In this document: positions 34,446 to 44,281 of the stretch, in pieces
Layout: each line of letters opens with the position of its first letter
Position numbering within the stretch: the stretch's first letter is position 1
Origin: Streptomyces rapamycinicus NRRL 5491
Lineage (GTDB): Bacteria; Actinomycetota; Actinomycetes; Streptomycetales; Streptomycetaceae
Direction: 5' to 3'
Length of the DNA: 64,000 bases
Assembly: GCF_024298965.1 (NCBI RefSeq)
Contig: NZ_CP085193.1
Location: 9,362,001-9,426,000, forward strand
The notes under the pieces: generated by a model
What the model was told of the DNA's origin: nothing
What the model saw: the letters and a program-made list of their open reading frames with translations, nothing else
Databases searched by the model: none
Program-made: the position numbers and the translations under genes

Positions 34446-37010
34446 ATGGCCCTTACTGCGAACTCCCTGCGCCGGGCGCTGAAAAGAGCCAGGGACGGAG
34501 TGACCCTCGACGTCGCCGAGGCGGCCGTGCTGCTCCAAGCGCGCGACGAGAACCTGGTCGACCTCGCCGCCTCCGCCGCCCGGGTGCGCGACGCGGGTCT
34601 CGAAGCGGCCGGCCGCCCCGGCGTGATCACGTACTCCAAGAGCGTCTTCATCCCTCTCACCCGCCTCTGCCGCGACACCTGCCACTACTGCACCTTCGTC
34701 ACCATTCCCGGCAAGCTGCGCCGGGCCGACCACGGCATGTTCCTCTCCCCGGACGAGGTCCTGGACATCGCCCGCAAGGGCGCCACGCTGGGCTGCAAGG
34801 AAGCCCTCATCACCCTCGGCGACAAGCCGGAGGACCGCTGGCCCGAGGCCCGTGAATGGCTCGACGCGCACGGCTACGACGACACCCTCGCCTACGTACG
34901 GGCGATCTCCGTCCGCGTCCTGGAGGAGACCGGCCTGCTGCCGCACCTCAACCCCGGCGTGCTGACCTGGACCGAGTTCCAGCGCCTGAAGCCGGTCGCG
35001 CCATCAATGGGCATGATGCTGGAGACGACGGCGACCCGGCTGTGGTCGGAGCCCGGCGGCCCGCACCACGGCTCCCCGGACAAGGAACCGGCGGTACGGC
35101 TGCGGGTCCTGGAGGACGCCGGCCGCTCCTCGGTGCCGTTCACCTCGGGCATCCTCATCGGCATCGGCGAGACGTACGAGGAGCGCGCCGAGTCGCTGTT
35201 CGCACTGCGCCGGGTCGCCCGCGCCTACCACGGCGTCCAGGAACTGATCATCCAGAACTTCCGCGCCAAGCCGGACACCGCGATGCGCGGCATGCCCGAC
35301 GCGGAACTGGACGAGCTGGTCGCCACGGTGGCCGTCGCCCGGCACATCATGGGCCCCGCCGCCTGCCTCCAGGCGCCGCCCAACCTGGTGGACGACGAGT
35401 ACGAGCGGCTGATCGGTGCCGGCATCGACGACTGGGGCGGCGTCTCCCCGCTCACCATCGACCACGTCAACCCGGAACGCCCCTGGCCGAAGATCGAGGA
35501 ACTAGCCCGGCGTTCCCTCGCGGCCGGTTTCGAGTTGCGGGAACGTCTCTGCGTCTACCCGGAGTTCGTCCGGCGCGGCGAGCCCTGGCTGGACCCGCGC
35601 CTGCTCCCGCACGTCACCGCCCTCGCCGACCCGGAGACCGGACTCGTCCGCGAGGCCGCGGTGGTGGAGGGGCGGCCCTGGCAAGAGCCCGATGAGGCGT
35701 TCACCGCCTCCGGCCGCACCGACCTGCACCGCACCATCGACACTGAGGGCCGCACCGGCGACCGCCGCGACGACTTCGACGAGGTGTACGGCGACTGGGG
35801 CGCCCTGCGCGAGGCCGCCGCCCCCGGGATGGTCCCCCAGCGCGTCGACACTGACGTCCGCCAGGCGCTGGCCACCGCCGCCGACGACCCGACCCGGCTC
35901 ACCGACGCCGAGGCGCTGGCACTGCTGCACGCCGACGGGCTGGCTCTGGACGCGCTGTGCCGGGTCGCCGACGACGTACGCAGCTCAGCGGTCGGCGACG
36001 ACGTCACGTACATCGTCACCCGCAACATCAACTTCACCAACGTCTGCTACACCGGCTGCCGCTTCTGCGCCTTCGCCCAGCGCCGCACCGACGCCGACGC
36101 CTACACCCTCTCCCTGGACCAGGTCGCAGACCGCGCTCAGCAGGCATGGGACGTCGGCGCGGTCGAGGTGTGCATGCAGGGCGGCATCCACCCGGACCTA
36201 CCGGGCACCGCGTACTTCGACATCGCCCGAGCGGTGAAGAGCCGGGTGCCCGGGATGCACGTGCACGCCTTCTCACCGATGGAGGTCGTCAACGGCGCCA
36301 CCCGCACCGGCCTGTCGATCCGGGAGTGGCTGACCGCGGCGAAGGAGGCCGGCCTGGACTCCGTCCCCGGCACGGCCGCCGAGATCCTCGACGACGAGGT
36401 CCGCTGGGTCCTCACCAAGGGCAAACTGCCCGCCGCCACCTGGATCGAGGTCATCACCACCGCCCACGAAGTGGGCATCCGCTCCTCGTCCACGATGATG
36501 TACGGCCACGTCGACCAGCCCCGCCACTGGCTCGGCCACCTGCGCACCCTGGCCCGCATCCAGGAACGGACCGGCGGCTTCACCGAGTTCGTCACCCTCC
36601 CCTTCGTCCACACCAACGCGCCCGTCTACCTGGCCGGCATCTCCCGCCCCGGCCCCACCGTCCGCGACAACCGTGCGGTGACCGCCATGGCCCGGCTGCT
36701 GCTCCACCCTCACATCCCCAACATCCAGACGAGCTGGGTCAAACTGGGCGCGGAGGGCGCAGCGGATATGCTCCGGTCCGGCGCCAACGACCTGGGCGGC
36801 ACCCTGATGGAGGAGACCATCTCCCGGATGGCGGGGTCCTCCTACGGCTCCTACAAGTCGGTCCGGGACCTGGTCTCGGTGGCGGAGGCGGCGGGGCGCC
36901 CGGCCAGGCCGCGGACCACGCTGTACGGGGAGGTCCCGGAGGAGCGCAGGCGGGCCGCCGATGCCTCCGACGGGCATCTCCCGGAGCTACTCCCGGTCCT
37001 GGACGCGTGA
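34446..37010 (+). CDS. fbiC: FO synthase (7,8-didemethyl-8-hydroxy-5-deazariboflavin synthase), fused CofG-CofH
   Basis: 854 residues, the length of actinobacterial FbiC. Two radical-SAM domains each with a CxxxCxxC cluster: C75-C79-C82 ([11 protein letters not shown]) in the CofG half and C534-C538-C541 ([11 protein letters not shown]) in the CofH half. Further conserved segments include [40 protein letters not shown] and [20 protein letters not shown]. It joins 5-amino-6-ribitylaminouracil and tyrosine to make FO, the chromophore of F420. Its stop overlaps cofC by one base. The 288-base gap from the MFS gene holds no other gene. Its presence beside a transporter and an ABM enzyme suggests an extra, pathway-dedicated copy. 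Confidence 0.97.
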   Translation: MALTANSLRRALKRARDGVTLDVAEAAVLLQARDENLVDLAASAARVRDAGLEAAGRPGVITYSKSVFIPLTRLCRDTCHYCTFVTIPGKLRRADHGMFLSPDEVLDIARKGATLGCKEALITLGDKPEDRWPEAREWLDAHGYDDTLAYVRAISVRVLEETGLLPHLNPGVLTWTEFQRLKPVAPSMGMMLETTATRLWSEPGGPHHGSPDKEPAVRLRVLEDAGRSSVPFTSGILIGIGETYEERAESLFALRRVARAYHGVQELIIQNFRAKPDTAMRGMPDAELDELVATVAVARHIMGPAACLQAPPNLVDDEYERLIGAGIDDWGGVSPLTIDHVNPERPWPKIEELARRSLAAGFELRERLCVYPEFVRRGEPWLDPRLLPHVTALADPETGLVREAAVVEGRPWQEPDEAFTASGRTDLHRTIDTEGRTGDRRDDFDEVYGDWGALREAAAPGMVPQRVDTDVRQALATAADDPTRLTDAEALALLHADGLALDALCRVADDVRSSAVGDDVTYIVTRNINFTNVCYTGCRFCAFAQRRTDADAYTLSLDQVADRAQQAWDVGAVEVCMQGGIHPDLPGTAYFDIARAVKSRVPGMHVHAFSPMEVVNGATRTGLSIREWLTAAKEAGLDSVPGTAAEILDDEVRWVLTKGKLPAATWIEVITTAHEVGIRSSSTMMYGHVDQPRHWLGHLRTLARIQERTGGFTEFVTLPFVHTNAPVYLAGISRPGPTVRDNRAVTAMARLLLHPHIPNIQTSWVKLGAEGAADMLRSGANDLGGTLMEETISRMAGSSYGSYKSVRDLVSVAEAAGRPARPRTTLYGEVPEERRRAADASDGHLPELLPVLDA

Positions 37011-37672
37011 TGATGTCCGGCTCACCAGGCAGCCGCTGGACCGTGCTGTTGCCGGTCAAGCCGTTCGCCCTGGGCAAGAGCCGTCTCGGGTCGTGGGCGG
37101 GTGCCGCCAGGCGGGACATCGCCCGGGCCGTCTTCCTGGACACGATGGACGCCATTCTCCACACCCCGGAGGTGTGCAGGCTGATCGTCGTGACCGCTGA
37201 TCCGGAGGCCCACGCCCTCGCCGCCGAGGCCGGTGCCGAAGGGATCCACGAAGCCTCGGTCGGCGGTCTCAACGCCGCCGCTCGCCTGGGTGCCGCAGCC
37301 GCATCCGCAGCCGGCCATGGTGCCGGTGTCCGTACCAACCCGGTGGCTGTAGTGGCGGCAGACCTCCCGGCGTTGAAGCCGCGCGAACTGGCGAGTGTTC
37401 TGGCCGAGGCCGGCCCTCATCCTCGTGCCGTCCTCGCCGACCATAGGGGCCATGGGTCCACGGTCTTGACCGCGCAGGACCCGTCATTCCTTCTGCCCGG
37501 CTTCGAAGGCGCCTCACGCGCACGGCATGCGGCAAACGGCGCCTACGAGATCGCGCACTCCGGGGTCCCTGGCGCCCGACTGGACGTCGACGTACCCGGA
37601 GACCTCGCCCTGGCCGCTGCCTTGGGACTGGGGACGCACACCGCAGCGGTGCAGGCGAATCTCCGCCAGTGA
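37010..37672 (+). CDS. cofC/fbiD: Phosphoenolpyruvate/2-phospho-L-lactate guanylyltransferase
   Basis: 220 residues. Nucleotidyltransferase of the CofC family: N-terminal VLLPVKPFALGKSRLGSWAG (phosphate/Lys-binding), IVVTADPEAHALAAEAGAEG, GLNAAARLGAAAASA, VVAADLPALKPRELASVLAE with the metal-binding Asp, and a C-terminal GARLDVDVPGDLALAAALGL. It makes the guanylylated three-carbon unit that is joined to FO. ATG 37010 shares its A with the fbiC stop TGA, so the two are coupled. The later genes fbiA and fbiB are not in the window and must be supplied elsewhere. Confidence 0.95.
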   Translation: MMSGSPGSRWTVLLPVKPFALGKSRLGSWAGAARRDIARAVFLDTMDAILHTPEVCRLIVVTADPEAHALAAEAGAEGIHEASVGGLNAAARLGAAAASAAGHGAGVRTNPVAVVAADLPALKPRELASVLAEAGPHPRAVLADHRGHGSTVLTAQDPSFLLPGFEGASRARHAANGAYEIAHSGVPGARLDVDVPGDLALAAALGLGTHTAAVQANLRQ

Positions 37673-37685
37673 GTCGCGCCGCGGG

Positions 37686-37855
37686 TGACCGTCACCGGCC
37701 TCGCGCTCTTCGGCGGGGTCGGCGTCGAGCGCAAGCTCCGTAAGGAGGAGCACAAGCGCCTCAAGGAGGAGCGCCGCCGGGTGAAGGCCGGGCGCAGGAA
37801 CGAGCTGCGCGCCGGCTGTCCTTGGAGAAGGAACGCCGCCGCGACGACTACTAGC
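37686..37855 (+). pseudogene. Small charged coiled-coil protein, frameshifted remnant
   Basis: GTG 37686 opens MTVTGLALFGGVGVERKLRK and EEHKRLKEERRRVKAGRRNE, then the neighbouring frame gives RLSLEKERRRDDY and a stop. One frameshift near 37810 would separate them. The family is not recognised. It lies just after cofC and may be the leftover of a mobile-element gene. Confidence 0.35.
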
Positions 37856-37886
37856 TAGACGAGAAGTTCCTGATGGTCGTAGGCGG

Positions 37887-38042
37887 TCAGTGATCCGCAG
37901 ACTGCTTCGTTGCCCGACTCGACCCGACGAACCGCAGCCGGCGCGGCTCGTTGTGGGCCTGCAATAGCACTTGGGCCACGGCCAGGCAGACCAGCTGCGA
38001 GTCCGACGGCCGCGGCGGACGTGTGCACCGGCGGAACCCCGG
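37887..38042 (-). pseudogene. IS982-type transposase, N-terminal fragment
   Basis: About 50 residues on the minus strand, RPSDSQLVCLAVAQVLLQAH then NEPRRLRFVG and a stop, resembling the start of IS982-family transposases (SDSELVCLAVAQ-type). No catalytic residues remain. It lies between the F420 genes and an AraC fragment. Confidence 0.5.
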
Positions 38043-38062
38043 CCACGGCTACGACGTCTGCG

Positions 38063-38452
38063 TCAGGGACTTGTCGGCTGATCGCCGCCGCTGTCCGTAA
38101 GCGCCGGGGCCATCTGTCGGAGGTGGGTACGAGAGCGGGTGGCATCGGTGGCGGGCGGCGCGCCGTACACGGCGCGGTAGTCGCGTGAGAAGTGCGACGC
38201 GCTGCGATAGCCGACGGTACGGGCGGCCTGAGCTGCTGACTCCCCGAGAATCACCATGCGGTGCCGGGCCTCGCCAAGCCGCAGCCGCTTGAGGTACTGC
38301 ATCGGAGTCATCGAGGTTGCCTGCTTGAATCGTCCGAAGAGCGTCGATTCGCTGGTGTGGAGGGCTGCCGCGAGCATGGGCATCGTCCATGGTTCGCTCA
38401 TCTTGTCGGTCAGGTACGCGACTTGTGCCGTTCGGAAACTCGTCGTTCCCGG
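38063..38452 (-). pseudogene. AraC-family regulator, C-terminal DNA-binding part only
   Basis: The two-HTH AraC domain is complete: YLTDKMSEPWTMPMLAAALH, TSESTLFGRFKQATSMTPMQ, YLKRLRLGEARHRMVILGES and VGYRSASHFSRDYRAVYGAP. The frame stays open upstream but reaches an integrase-type IS tail at 38453, so the sensor domain is lost. An in-frame ATG at 38401 could in theory give a 112-residue DNA-binding protein. No target gene is adjacent. Confidence 0.75.
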
Positions 38453-38520
38453 TCAGGCGGCGTATCTGTACTCGTTGATCACGCCGCCGAGTATTCGGGT
38501 GCGCAGAACCCGGTGAGCGG
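38453..38520 (-). pseudogene. Integrase-type (rve) transposase 3' tail
   Basis: Minus strand encodes RVLRTRILGGVINEYRYAA and a stop, almost the same as the end of the transposase at 26905-27839 (RTRILGGLINEYRYAA). Only ~20 codons remain; it marks the IS end that cut the AraC gene. Confidence 0.65.
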
Positions 38521-38677
38521 ACAGGCCGACCATGGACGTCGGGTGCTCCTGGAGGAGGGGAGGGAGCTACGACGTCGTGTCCGCGCTTGTCATGCCCTCG
38601 ACGTGTCGTGCGACGGACGGCGTGTCGACGGAGAGCGCGGGCCGGTGTGCCGGGCTCCCGCACTCCGGGCGCGGCCC

Positions 38678-39385
38678 TCACGGGGAGGAGGGGCCGCAGT
38701 CCCGCTTGCTCTCCTCCTCGCGCCGCCCGTAGTCGTTGAGCAGCAGGTGCGTGGTGATGTTGATGTGCTGGCTGAGCGCCTCGACGACGCCTGGTACGTC
38801 CCGTTCGATGGCGCGCTCGCAGATGGTCTTGTGCTCTGCCGCGATATCGCGGTTGCTGTGCTCGGTCGGTGTGCGGGCCCAGCAGCGGTAGACCTCCGCT
38901 GCCTCGCGCAGCTGTGTTGCGATGTCCCGCAGCTGCCGGTTGGAGCATCCCTCCAGCAGGACGCGGTGGAAGCGGGCGTGGGCGTTCAGCCAGCCTTCGT
39001 TGATCTCGCCGGCGTCACCGAAGAGGGGAACACGGGTGAGATGATGGTGCGCGGCGAGCAGATCGGACTCCCACTCGACGGTACCGGCGGTGACGGACTC
39101 CCGGACAAGGTGGGTCTCGATGAACACGCGGGCCTCGGTCAGTTCCTCCAGGCGCTCGGGTGAGACGGTGACGACCCGGAACCCCTGCTGCGGCGCGAAG
39201 GTCGCCAGCCCCTGGCCGACCAGCCGGGGAAGTGCCTCCCGCAGTACCCCGCTGCTGGCGCCGTACTTCTCCTTCAGCGCCTCCACCCGCAGACGTGAAC
39301 CGGGTTCGTGTCGTCCGTTGAGGATGTCCGCGCGCAGCCGCTGGTAGATCTCCTCGGCACGGGTCATCGAGCTGGTAGTCGCCAT
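38678..39385 (-). CDS. GntR-family regulator, FCD (FadR) type
   Basis: 235 residues. Winged helix ~10-75 (EIYQRLRADILNGRHEPGSR, LKEKYGASSGVLREALPRLV), then the all-helical FCD effector domain with metal/ligand residues in EGWLNAHARFHRVLLEGCSN and AAEHKTICERAIERDVPGVV. Transcribed away from the hydrolase-dioxygenase operon that begins at 39505, with a 119-base gap holding an AT-rich inverted repeat. It is the expected local repressor, inducible by an acid of the pathway. Confidence 0.92.
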   Translation of the reverse strand: MATTSSMTRAEEIYQRLRADILNGRHEPGSRLRVEALKEKYGASSGVLREALPRLVGQGLATFAPQQGFRVVTVSPERLEELTEARVFIETHLVRESVTAGTVEWESDLLAAHHHLTRVPLFGDAGEINEGWLNAHARFHRVLLEGCSNRQLRDIATQLREAAEVYRCWARTPTEHSNRDIAAEHKTICERAIERDVPGVVEALSQHINITTHLLLNDYGRREEESKRDCGPSSP

Positions 39386-39407
39386 GTCGCAGATTCTAGC
39401 GCACCTA

Positions 39408-39426
39408 GATATTCTAAAAAAATATC
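39408..39426. promoter_or_regulatory. AT-rich inverted repeat between GntR and the ring-cleavage operon
   Basis: GATATT (39408-39413), seven bases, AATATC (39421-39426) in a strikingly AT-rich stretch of otherwise GC-rich DNA. TTGACG follows at 39436 but a convincing -10 was not found. It is a candidate operator for the divergent FCD regulator. Confidence 0.5.
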
Positions 39427-39504
39427 GAGATTTTCTTGACGTGTCGACTGTGACGGGCGTTGACTCCAGTCATCCAGAAGCAGGAAGACCGGAGGCGGCA
39501 CGCG

Positions 39505-40341
39505 ATGCGGACGACGACCAGAGCAGGACGGATGTGCCTGGTGACCGGAGAGGCGGTGATCGATGTCGAGCAGGCCAGTGCTGGCCGGTTCCCGGCTGAT
39601 CCGCTGACGGTGTTCGAGGAGTGGGACGCCTTCCGGTCCTGGGCCGTTGAGCTGGAGGCTGCGGGTGTCCAGGCGCCGGCGGGGCCGGACGGCAGCGTCT
39701 CGCCGACACCGCGGCAGGTGTTCGCGATCGGGCTGAACTACCGCGACCACGCCGAGGAGGCCGGCCTGGCGGCGCCTGAGTCCCCGTCGGTCTTCACCAA
39801 GTTCGCCACGTCCCTCACCGGCCCCGACACGCAGCTGCGGCTGCCCGGCGGCCGCGTTGACTGGGAGGCCGAGCTGGTGGTGGTGATGGGGCGCCGGGCG
39901 GAGCACGTTGCCGCAGGGGGTGCCTGGTCCTACGTGGCCGGGCTGACCGTGGGGCAGGATTACTCCGAGCGCGATGTGCAGTCCGTGGGCCCCGTGCCGC
40001 AGTTCTCTCTCGGCAAGTCCTTCCCCGGATTCGCGCCGACCGGCCCGGTGCTGGTCACGGTCGACGAGTTCGCCGATCCGGACGACCTGGCGATCGAGTG
40101 CCTCGTCAACGGGGAGAGCGTCCAGAAGTCACGAACCTCTTCGATGATCTTCCCGGTCCCGGAACTGATCGCACGGCTGTCCGCCGTGTGCCCGCTGCTG
40201 CCGGGCGACCTGATCTTCACCGGCACCCCCTCAGGAGTGGGACACGCCCGTACCCCCCAGCGCTACCTGCGGCCGGGAGACGAGGTCGTCACCCGTATCG
40301 AGGGCATCGGACAGCTCCGGCAGACCTGCGTCGCCGCCTGA
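39505..40341 (+). CDS. Fumarylacetoacetate hydrolase-family protein
   Basis: 278 residues from ATG 39505, with GGAGG nine bases upstream. Core FAH fold: FAIGLNYRDHAEEAGLAAPE, VFTKFATSLTGPDTQLRLPG, metal-binding E and E in VDWEAELVVVMGRRAEHV, D in GLTVGQDYSERDVQ, then GKSFPGFAPTGPVLVTVDEF and IFTGTPSGVGHA. Such enzymes hydrolyse fumarylpyruvate-type diketo acids or hydrate/decarboxylate oxo-dienoates after ring cleavage. The extradiol dioxygenase starts 14 bases after its stop, so this is the next enzyme in the route. Confidence 0.92.
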   Translation: MRTTTRAGRMCLVTGEAVIDVEQASAGRFPADPLTVFEEWDAFRSWAVELEAAGVQAPAGPDGSVSPTPRQVFAIGLNYRDHAEEAGLAAPESPSVFTKFATSLTGPDTQLRLPGGRVDWEAELVVVMGRRAEHVAAGGAWSYVAGLTVGQDYSERDVQSVGPVPQFSLGKSFPGFAPTGPVLVTVDEFADPDDLAIECLVNGESVQKSRTSSMIFPVPELIARLSAVCPLLPGDLIFTGTPSGVGHARTPQRYLRPGDEVVTRIEGIGQLRQTCVAA

Positions 40342-40355
40342 GAGAGGGGTACCCC

Positions 40356-41282
40356 ATGGCTTTGCACAGGCTTCAGTCACTCACCGTCGGAGTGCCGGAT
40401 GTGGCCGAGGCGGCCGACTACTACGCCGACTTCGGACTCGAGGAGGTGGCGCCCGGACGGTTCGCCACCGTCGAGGGCGGTGAGCAGTTCTTCCTCGAGT
40501 ACTCTCCCGTCCGGCGGCTGCTGGGGATGGCGGTCGCCGCCGACGACGGCGACGACCTGGACCGGATCGCCGCGAACCTGGACCGGCTCCAGCTGCCGTG
40601 CGAACGCGACACCGGCTCCCTGCGCACCAGGGAACCCATCGCCGGTGTATCGGTCGAGGTCCGTGTCGCCCCCCGGCTGACCCGGGCCACCGTCGCGGCC
40701 ACCCCGTACAACGGCCCCGGACGCCCGGACCGCGCCGGCACCCGGGCACCCGTGCTCTCCCGCACCGGCCCGGTCCGGCCCCTGGCCCTGGGCCACGTCG
40801 TCATCGGTTCGGTGGAGCAGGAGTCGACCCAGCGGTTCTTCACCGAAGGGCTCGGTTTCAAGGTCAGCGATGTCGTCCCCGGCACGGCCGCGTTCATGCG
40901 CTGCTCCACCGACCACCACAACGTCCTGGTGCAGCAGGCGCCACTGAACTTCCTGCACCACACCTCGTGGCAGGTGACGGACGTCGACGAGGTGGGCCGG
41001 GGCGCCACGAGCATGCTCACCGAGCACCCGGAACGTCATGTGTGGGGGCTCGGCCGCCACCACATCGGGTCGAACTTCTTCTGGTACCTCAAGGACCCGG
41101 CCGGCAACTTCAGCGAGTACTACGCCGACATGGACTGCATCCTCGACGACCAGCTGTGGACGCCACGCTCCTTCGAGGGCATGCAGGCGCTCTATGCCTG
41201 GGGACCTCCGCCTCCGCCGTCGTTCCTCGCCCCCGAGGACCTGGCCGCGCTGATGACCGGCGCCCACACGGCCAACGGCTGA
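40356..41282 (+). CDS. Extradiol ring-cleavage dioxygenase (type I, VOC fold)
   Basis: 308 residues, two VOC domains as in catechol 2,3-dioxygenase/BphC. The Fe(II) ligands appear to be H147 (ALGHVVIGSV), H202 (NFLHHTSWQVTDVDEVG) and E254 (FSEYYADMDCILDD), with spacing like BphC. HVWGLGRHHIGSNFFWYLKD supplies the substrate-side His and Tyr. It opens a catecholic ring meta to the hydroxyls. ATG 40356 follows GAGAGGGG. Its substrate is probably made by the FAD hydroxylase at 42794. Confidence 0.92.
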   Translation: MALHRLQSLTVGVPDVAEAADYYADFGLEEVAPGRFATVEGGEQFFLEYSPVRRLLGMAVAADDGDDLDRIAANLDRLQLPCERDTGSLRTREPIAGVSVEVRVAPRLTRATVAATPYNGPGRPDRAGTRAPVLSRTGPVRPLALGHVVIGSVEQESTQRFFTEGLGFKVSDVVPGTAAFMRCSTDHHNVLVQQAPLNFLHHTSWQVTDVDEVGRGATSMLTEHPERHVWGLGRHHIGSNFFWYLKDPAGNFSEYYADMDCILDDQLWTPRSFEGMQALYAWGPPPPPSFLAPEDLAALMTGAHTANG

Positions 41283-41480
41283 GCGTCCCCGGCACCGTGA
41301 AGCGTGGCGGGACACGCGGCCCCGCCCCACGCCCCGCCCGCTTCACACCGATGAGGCCCGGACTGCCCCTCCTCGAGCCGACCCGCTGTCGGCGCGCCGC
41401 ACAGAAGTACCTCCGCCCTTTCCCGCAGCGCCGCGGTCAGCGGTCGGACGGGTGAGAGCGCCGAGATCGGAGTCGGAAAA

Positions 41481-42782
41481 TTGAGCACATCAGCGTTCGC
41501 CCGTCGGGGCGGCCGGTCGTCCCCGGGGCCTTCATCGCCGGTGGGCACCGCGCTCACCGTCGGCCTGGCAGTGATGGCACTGGAGGGTTTCGACCTTGTC
41601 GCCTTCGGCGCGACGACACCGCTGCTTCTGGACTACCGTCCCTGGCACCTCTCCATTGCCCTCGTCGGCCTGCTCGGCAGCCTCACCCCCATCGGCATGC
41701 TTGTCGGCTCCTTGCTGGTAGGCCAGTTCACCGACCGGTTCGGCCGGCGCCGGACGACACTGATCAGTATCGGGGCCGTCAGCGCAGGGATGTTCGCCTG
41801 CGCCGTGGCTCCCGTTCCGTCGCTGTTCGGCGCGAGCCGATTCGTCGTCGGGCTCGGTGTCGGCGCGATCTATCCGGCGATGGGCCCACTGATCTTCGAA
41901 CTCGCCCCGGCCGGGCGGAAGAATCTGTTCTCAGGGATCGTGCAGTGCGGGACCGCCGTCGGCGGTTCCTTCGCGGCGCTTGTCGCCAACACCCTGCTGA
42001 CCGGGCACAGCTTTCATCTGGAGTACCTGGTCGGCGGGATCGCCGGTCTGCTTCTGCTGCCCATGGCCTTCGCCTGGCTGCCCGAGTCCGCGGAGTATCA
42101 CCGGGCGGTCAGCGCGTCGGCCCCGGTCCCCGACCGCCGCGGTGTGTGGCTCGTGCTGAAGCCGCCCTACCTCGGCACCACGGTGATGTTCTGCGCCATG
42201 GCGGCCCTGTCGTTCCTGCTCATCTTCGGGGTGAACACCTGGTTGCCGCAGCTGATGCAGACGGCGGACTATCCGTTGCAGGACTCCCAGACCTTCCTGA
42301 TCCTGCTGAATCTCGGCGCCACCGTCGGCGGGCTCGCCATGTCGCTCCTGGCCGACCGTGCCGGATCACGGGGGCCGATCACCGCCTGTTTCGTCCTCGG
42401 AGCCGCGGCGATCGTCGCTATGAGCACCCGGCTTCCGCTGCCGGTGCTCTACGCCATCGTCATCGTCGGCGGCTGCGGCGCGGTCGGGGTCCAGGGGCTG
42501 ATCAACGTGTACATCTCGCGTTCCTACCCGGTGACCGCGAGGGCCAGTGCGGTGGGCGTTGCGCTCGGAGTGGGCCGCATCGGCGCCATCGTCGGTCCCA
42601 CGCTCGGCGGCTGGATTCTCGCGGCCGGCCTCCAACCCCGTTGGAACTTCATCCTCTTCGCCGTCCCCGCCGTCCTCGGTGCGGCCCTCACCCTGGCTGC
42701 CGGCGGACGAGCACCGCGGAATCAGGGCCGTCCCGCTCCCTCGCCGCGCGCCAAGGAGCCGACGGCTGGACACACACAATGA
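41481..42782 (+). CDS. MFS transporter, aromatic acid:H+ symporter-like
   Basis: 433 residues, about 12 helices. Helix 1 reads ALEGFDLVAFGATTPLLLDY, the D/FD motif of the AAHS group (BenK, PcaK). The loop 2-3 motif is GQFTDRFGRRRTTLISIGAV, and the second half has SLLADRAGSRGPIT. TTG 41481 has GGAGTCGGA upstream; no better start is seen. About 200 bases separate it from the dioxygenase gene. It probably imports the aromatic acid degraded by this operon. The stop overlaps an upstream ATG of the hydroxylase gene. Confidence 0.9.
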   Translation: MSTSAFARRGGRSSPGPSSPVGTALTVGLAVMALEGFDLVAFGATTPLLLDYRPWHLSIALVGLLGSLTPIGMLVGSLLVGQFTDRFGRRRTTLISIGAVSAGMFACAVAPVPSLFGASRFVVGLGVGAIYPAMGPLIFELAPAGRKNLFSGIVQCGTAVGGSFAALVANTLLTGHSFHLEYLVGGIAGLLLLPMAFAWLPESAEYHRAVSASAPVPDRRGVWLVLKPPYLGTTVMFCAMAALSFLLIFGVNTWLPQLMQTADYPLQDSQTFLILLNLGATVGGLAMSLLADRAGSRGPITACFVLGAAAIVAMSTRLPLPVLYAIVIVGGCGAVGVQGLINVYISRSYPVTARASAVGVALGVGRIGAIVGPTLGGWILAAGLQPRWNFILFAVPAVLGAALTLAAGGRAPRNQGRPAPSPRAKEPTAGHTQ

Positions 42783-42793
42783 GAGAGCACACC

Positions 42794-44281
42794 ATGGACA
42801 CCTACGATGTCGCCGTCGTCGGCTGCGGCCCGGTGGGGCTGACCCTCGCACGGCTGCTGGCGATGAAGGGGCTGCGGGTCGCCGCCATCGACCCCAACCG
42901 GCTCGTCTGCCATCATCCGCGCGCCACCCATCTCGACGACGAGACCATGCGCCTTCTGCAGACCCTGGGCGCGCAGGACATGGAACACCGGTTCCTGCGC
43001 CAGACCGCCTGGACACTGCACCGGGAGGACGGGCGGGCCTTCCTTCAGCAGATGCTGCCCGAGGAGGAGTCGGACCAGGGCTGGCGCACCGACTACCAGT
43101 TCCACCAGCCGGACTTCGAGTCGCGGCTGCGGGGGCTGCTCGCGGCCGACGCGAACGTGGACCTCTGGTTCGGCTGGACGGCCACCGCGATCGAGCAGGA
43201 CGACCAGGGAGTGCGCCTCACGCTGCTGGACCGGGCGTCCGGAACCGAGACCTCCCTCACGGCCGGCTGGGCCGTCGGCTCGGATGGCGCCCGCTCCTTC
43301 GTCCGGCGCGCGATGAACGCCGGGACCGAGGATCTCCACGGCACCCAGCGCTCCCTCATCATCGACGTCCACCCCTTCGACCACCCGGCCCAGCTCCCGG
43401 CGGACAGCGGTTTCATCTGGTGCGAGGGGAAGCGGCCCGTGACCTATCTGCCGATCTTCCCGCCCATGCTCCGCTTCGAGTTCATGCTGCTCGGCGAGGA
43501 CGACGCGGCGCGGCTCGAACGACCGCAGTCGGTGTACGACCTGCTGAGCCGCTGGCTGGAACCGGGCAGTTACCGCATCATGCGCACCGACACCTACGAA
43601 TGGCACGCCCGGCTCACGCACGGCTGGCGCTCCGGCCGGCTGCTGCTCGCCGGTGACGCCGCGCACGAGATGCCCCCCATGCTCGGCCAGGGCATGTGCT
43701 CCGGGCTGCGCGACGCTGCCAACCTGGCGTGGAAGCTCGCCGCGGTGGTGAAGGGCGACAGCCCCGAGGCCCTGCTCGACACCTACGAGAGCGAGCGTGC
43801 CGCGCACGTACGCCCCTACATCGAGGAATCCGCCCGGCAGTCCAACCTGATCGAAGCGCTCGGCACGGGCGCGTTCCCGGAGCTGAACGGAACGCGGACG
43901 ATCGAGAGGTTCCGGCCGCCGCTGGGACCGGGTGTGGTCCCCCGGCCGGGCGGCGCCGTCGGGCGCCTGAGCCCACAGCCCCGCGGCGCGAACGGGGAGA
44001 AACTGGACGACGTGAGCGGCTACGGCTACACCGTCGTCGGCACGCCGGAGGTCACCTCCGCGGTCTCCGCCGACGTGCGGCAACTGTGGCGCCGTCTCGG
44101 CGTGGTGATCGTTCCGGAGACGGGGCCGGCCGTCGACAGCTGGCTGGCCGGGCACGCGGCAGCCGCGGCGATCGTCCGCCCGGACCGCTACGTTTTCGCG
44201 CTCGCCGCGGACCCGGCGGAACTGGAGCGAGCCACCCGTGACCTGGCACGGACCGTATCGACACAGGAAGTGGGCGCGTGA
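42794..44281 (+). CDS. FAD-dependent aromatic hydroxylase, MhpA-like
   Basis: 495 residues. N-terminal FAD motif VAVVGCGPVGLTLARLLAMK, then AIDPNRLVCHHPRATHLDDE (MhpA-type), the DG motif VGSDGARSFVRRAMN and the GD motif LLLAGDAAHEMPPMLGQGMC. The C-terminal thioredoxin-like part is shortened. ATG 42794 with GAGAGAG before it was chosen; ATG 42779 overlaps the MFS stop and is the alternative. 3-(3-hydroxyphenyl)propionate hydroxylase is the nearest known type, making a catechol for meta cleavage. Overlaps the next gene by four bases. Confidence 0.9.
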   Translation: MDTYDVAVVGCGPVGLTLARLLAMKGLRVAAIDPNRLVCHHPRATHLDDETMRLLQTLGAQDMEHRFLRQTAWTLHREDGRAFLQQMLPEEESDQGWRTDYQFHQPDFESRLRGLLAADANVDLWFGWTATAIEQDDQGVRLTLLDRASGTETSLTAGWAVGSDGARSFVRRAMNAGTEDLHGTQRSLIIDVHPFDHPAQLPADSGFIWCEGKRPVTYLPIFPPMLRFEFMLLGEDDAARLERPQSVYDLLSRWLEPGSYRIMRTDTYEWHARLTHGWRSGRLLLAGDAAHEMPPMLGQGMCSGLRDAANLAWKLAAVVKGDSPEALLDTYESERAAHVRPYIEESARQSNLIEALGTGAFPELNGTRTIERFRPPLGPGVVPRPGGAVGRLSPQPRGANGEKLDDVSGYGYTVVGTPEVTSAVSADVRQLWRRLGVVIVPETGPAVDSWLAGHAAAAAIVRPDRYVFALAADPAELERATRDLARTVSTQEVGA

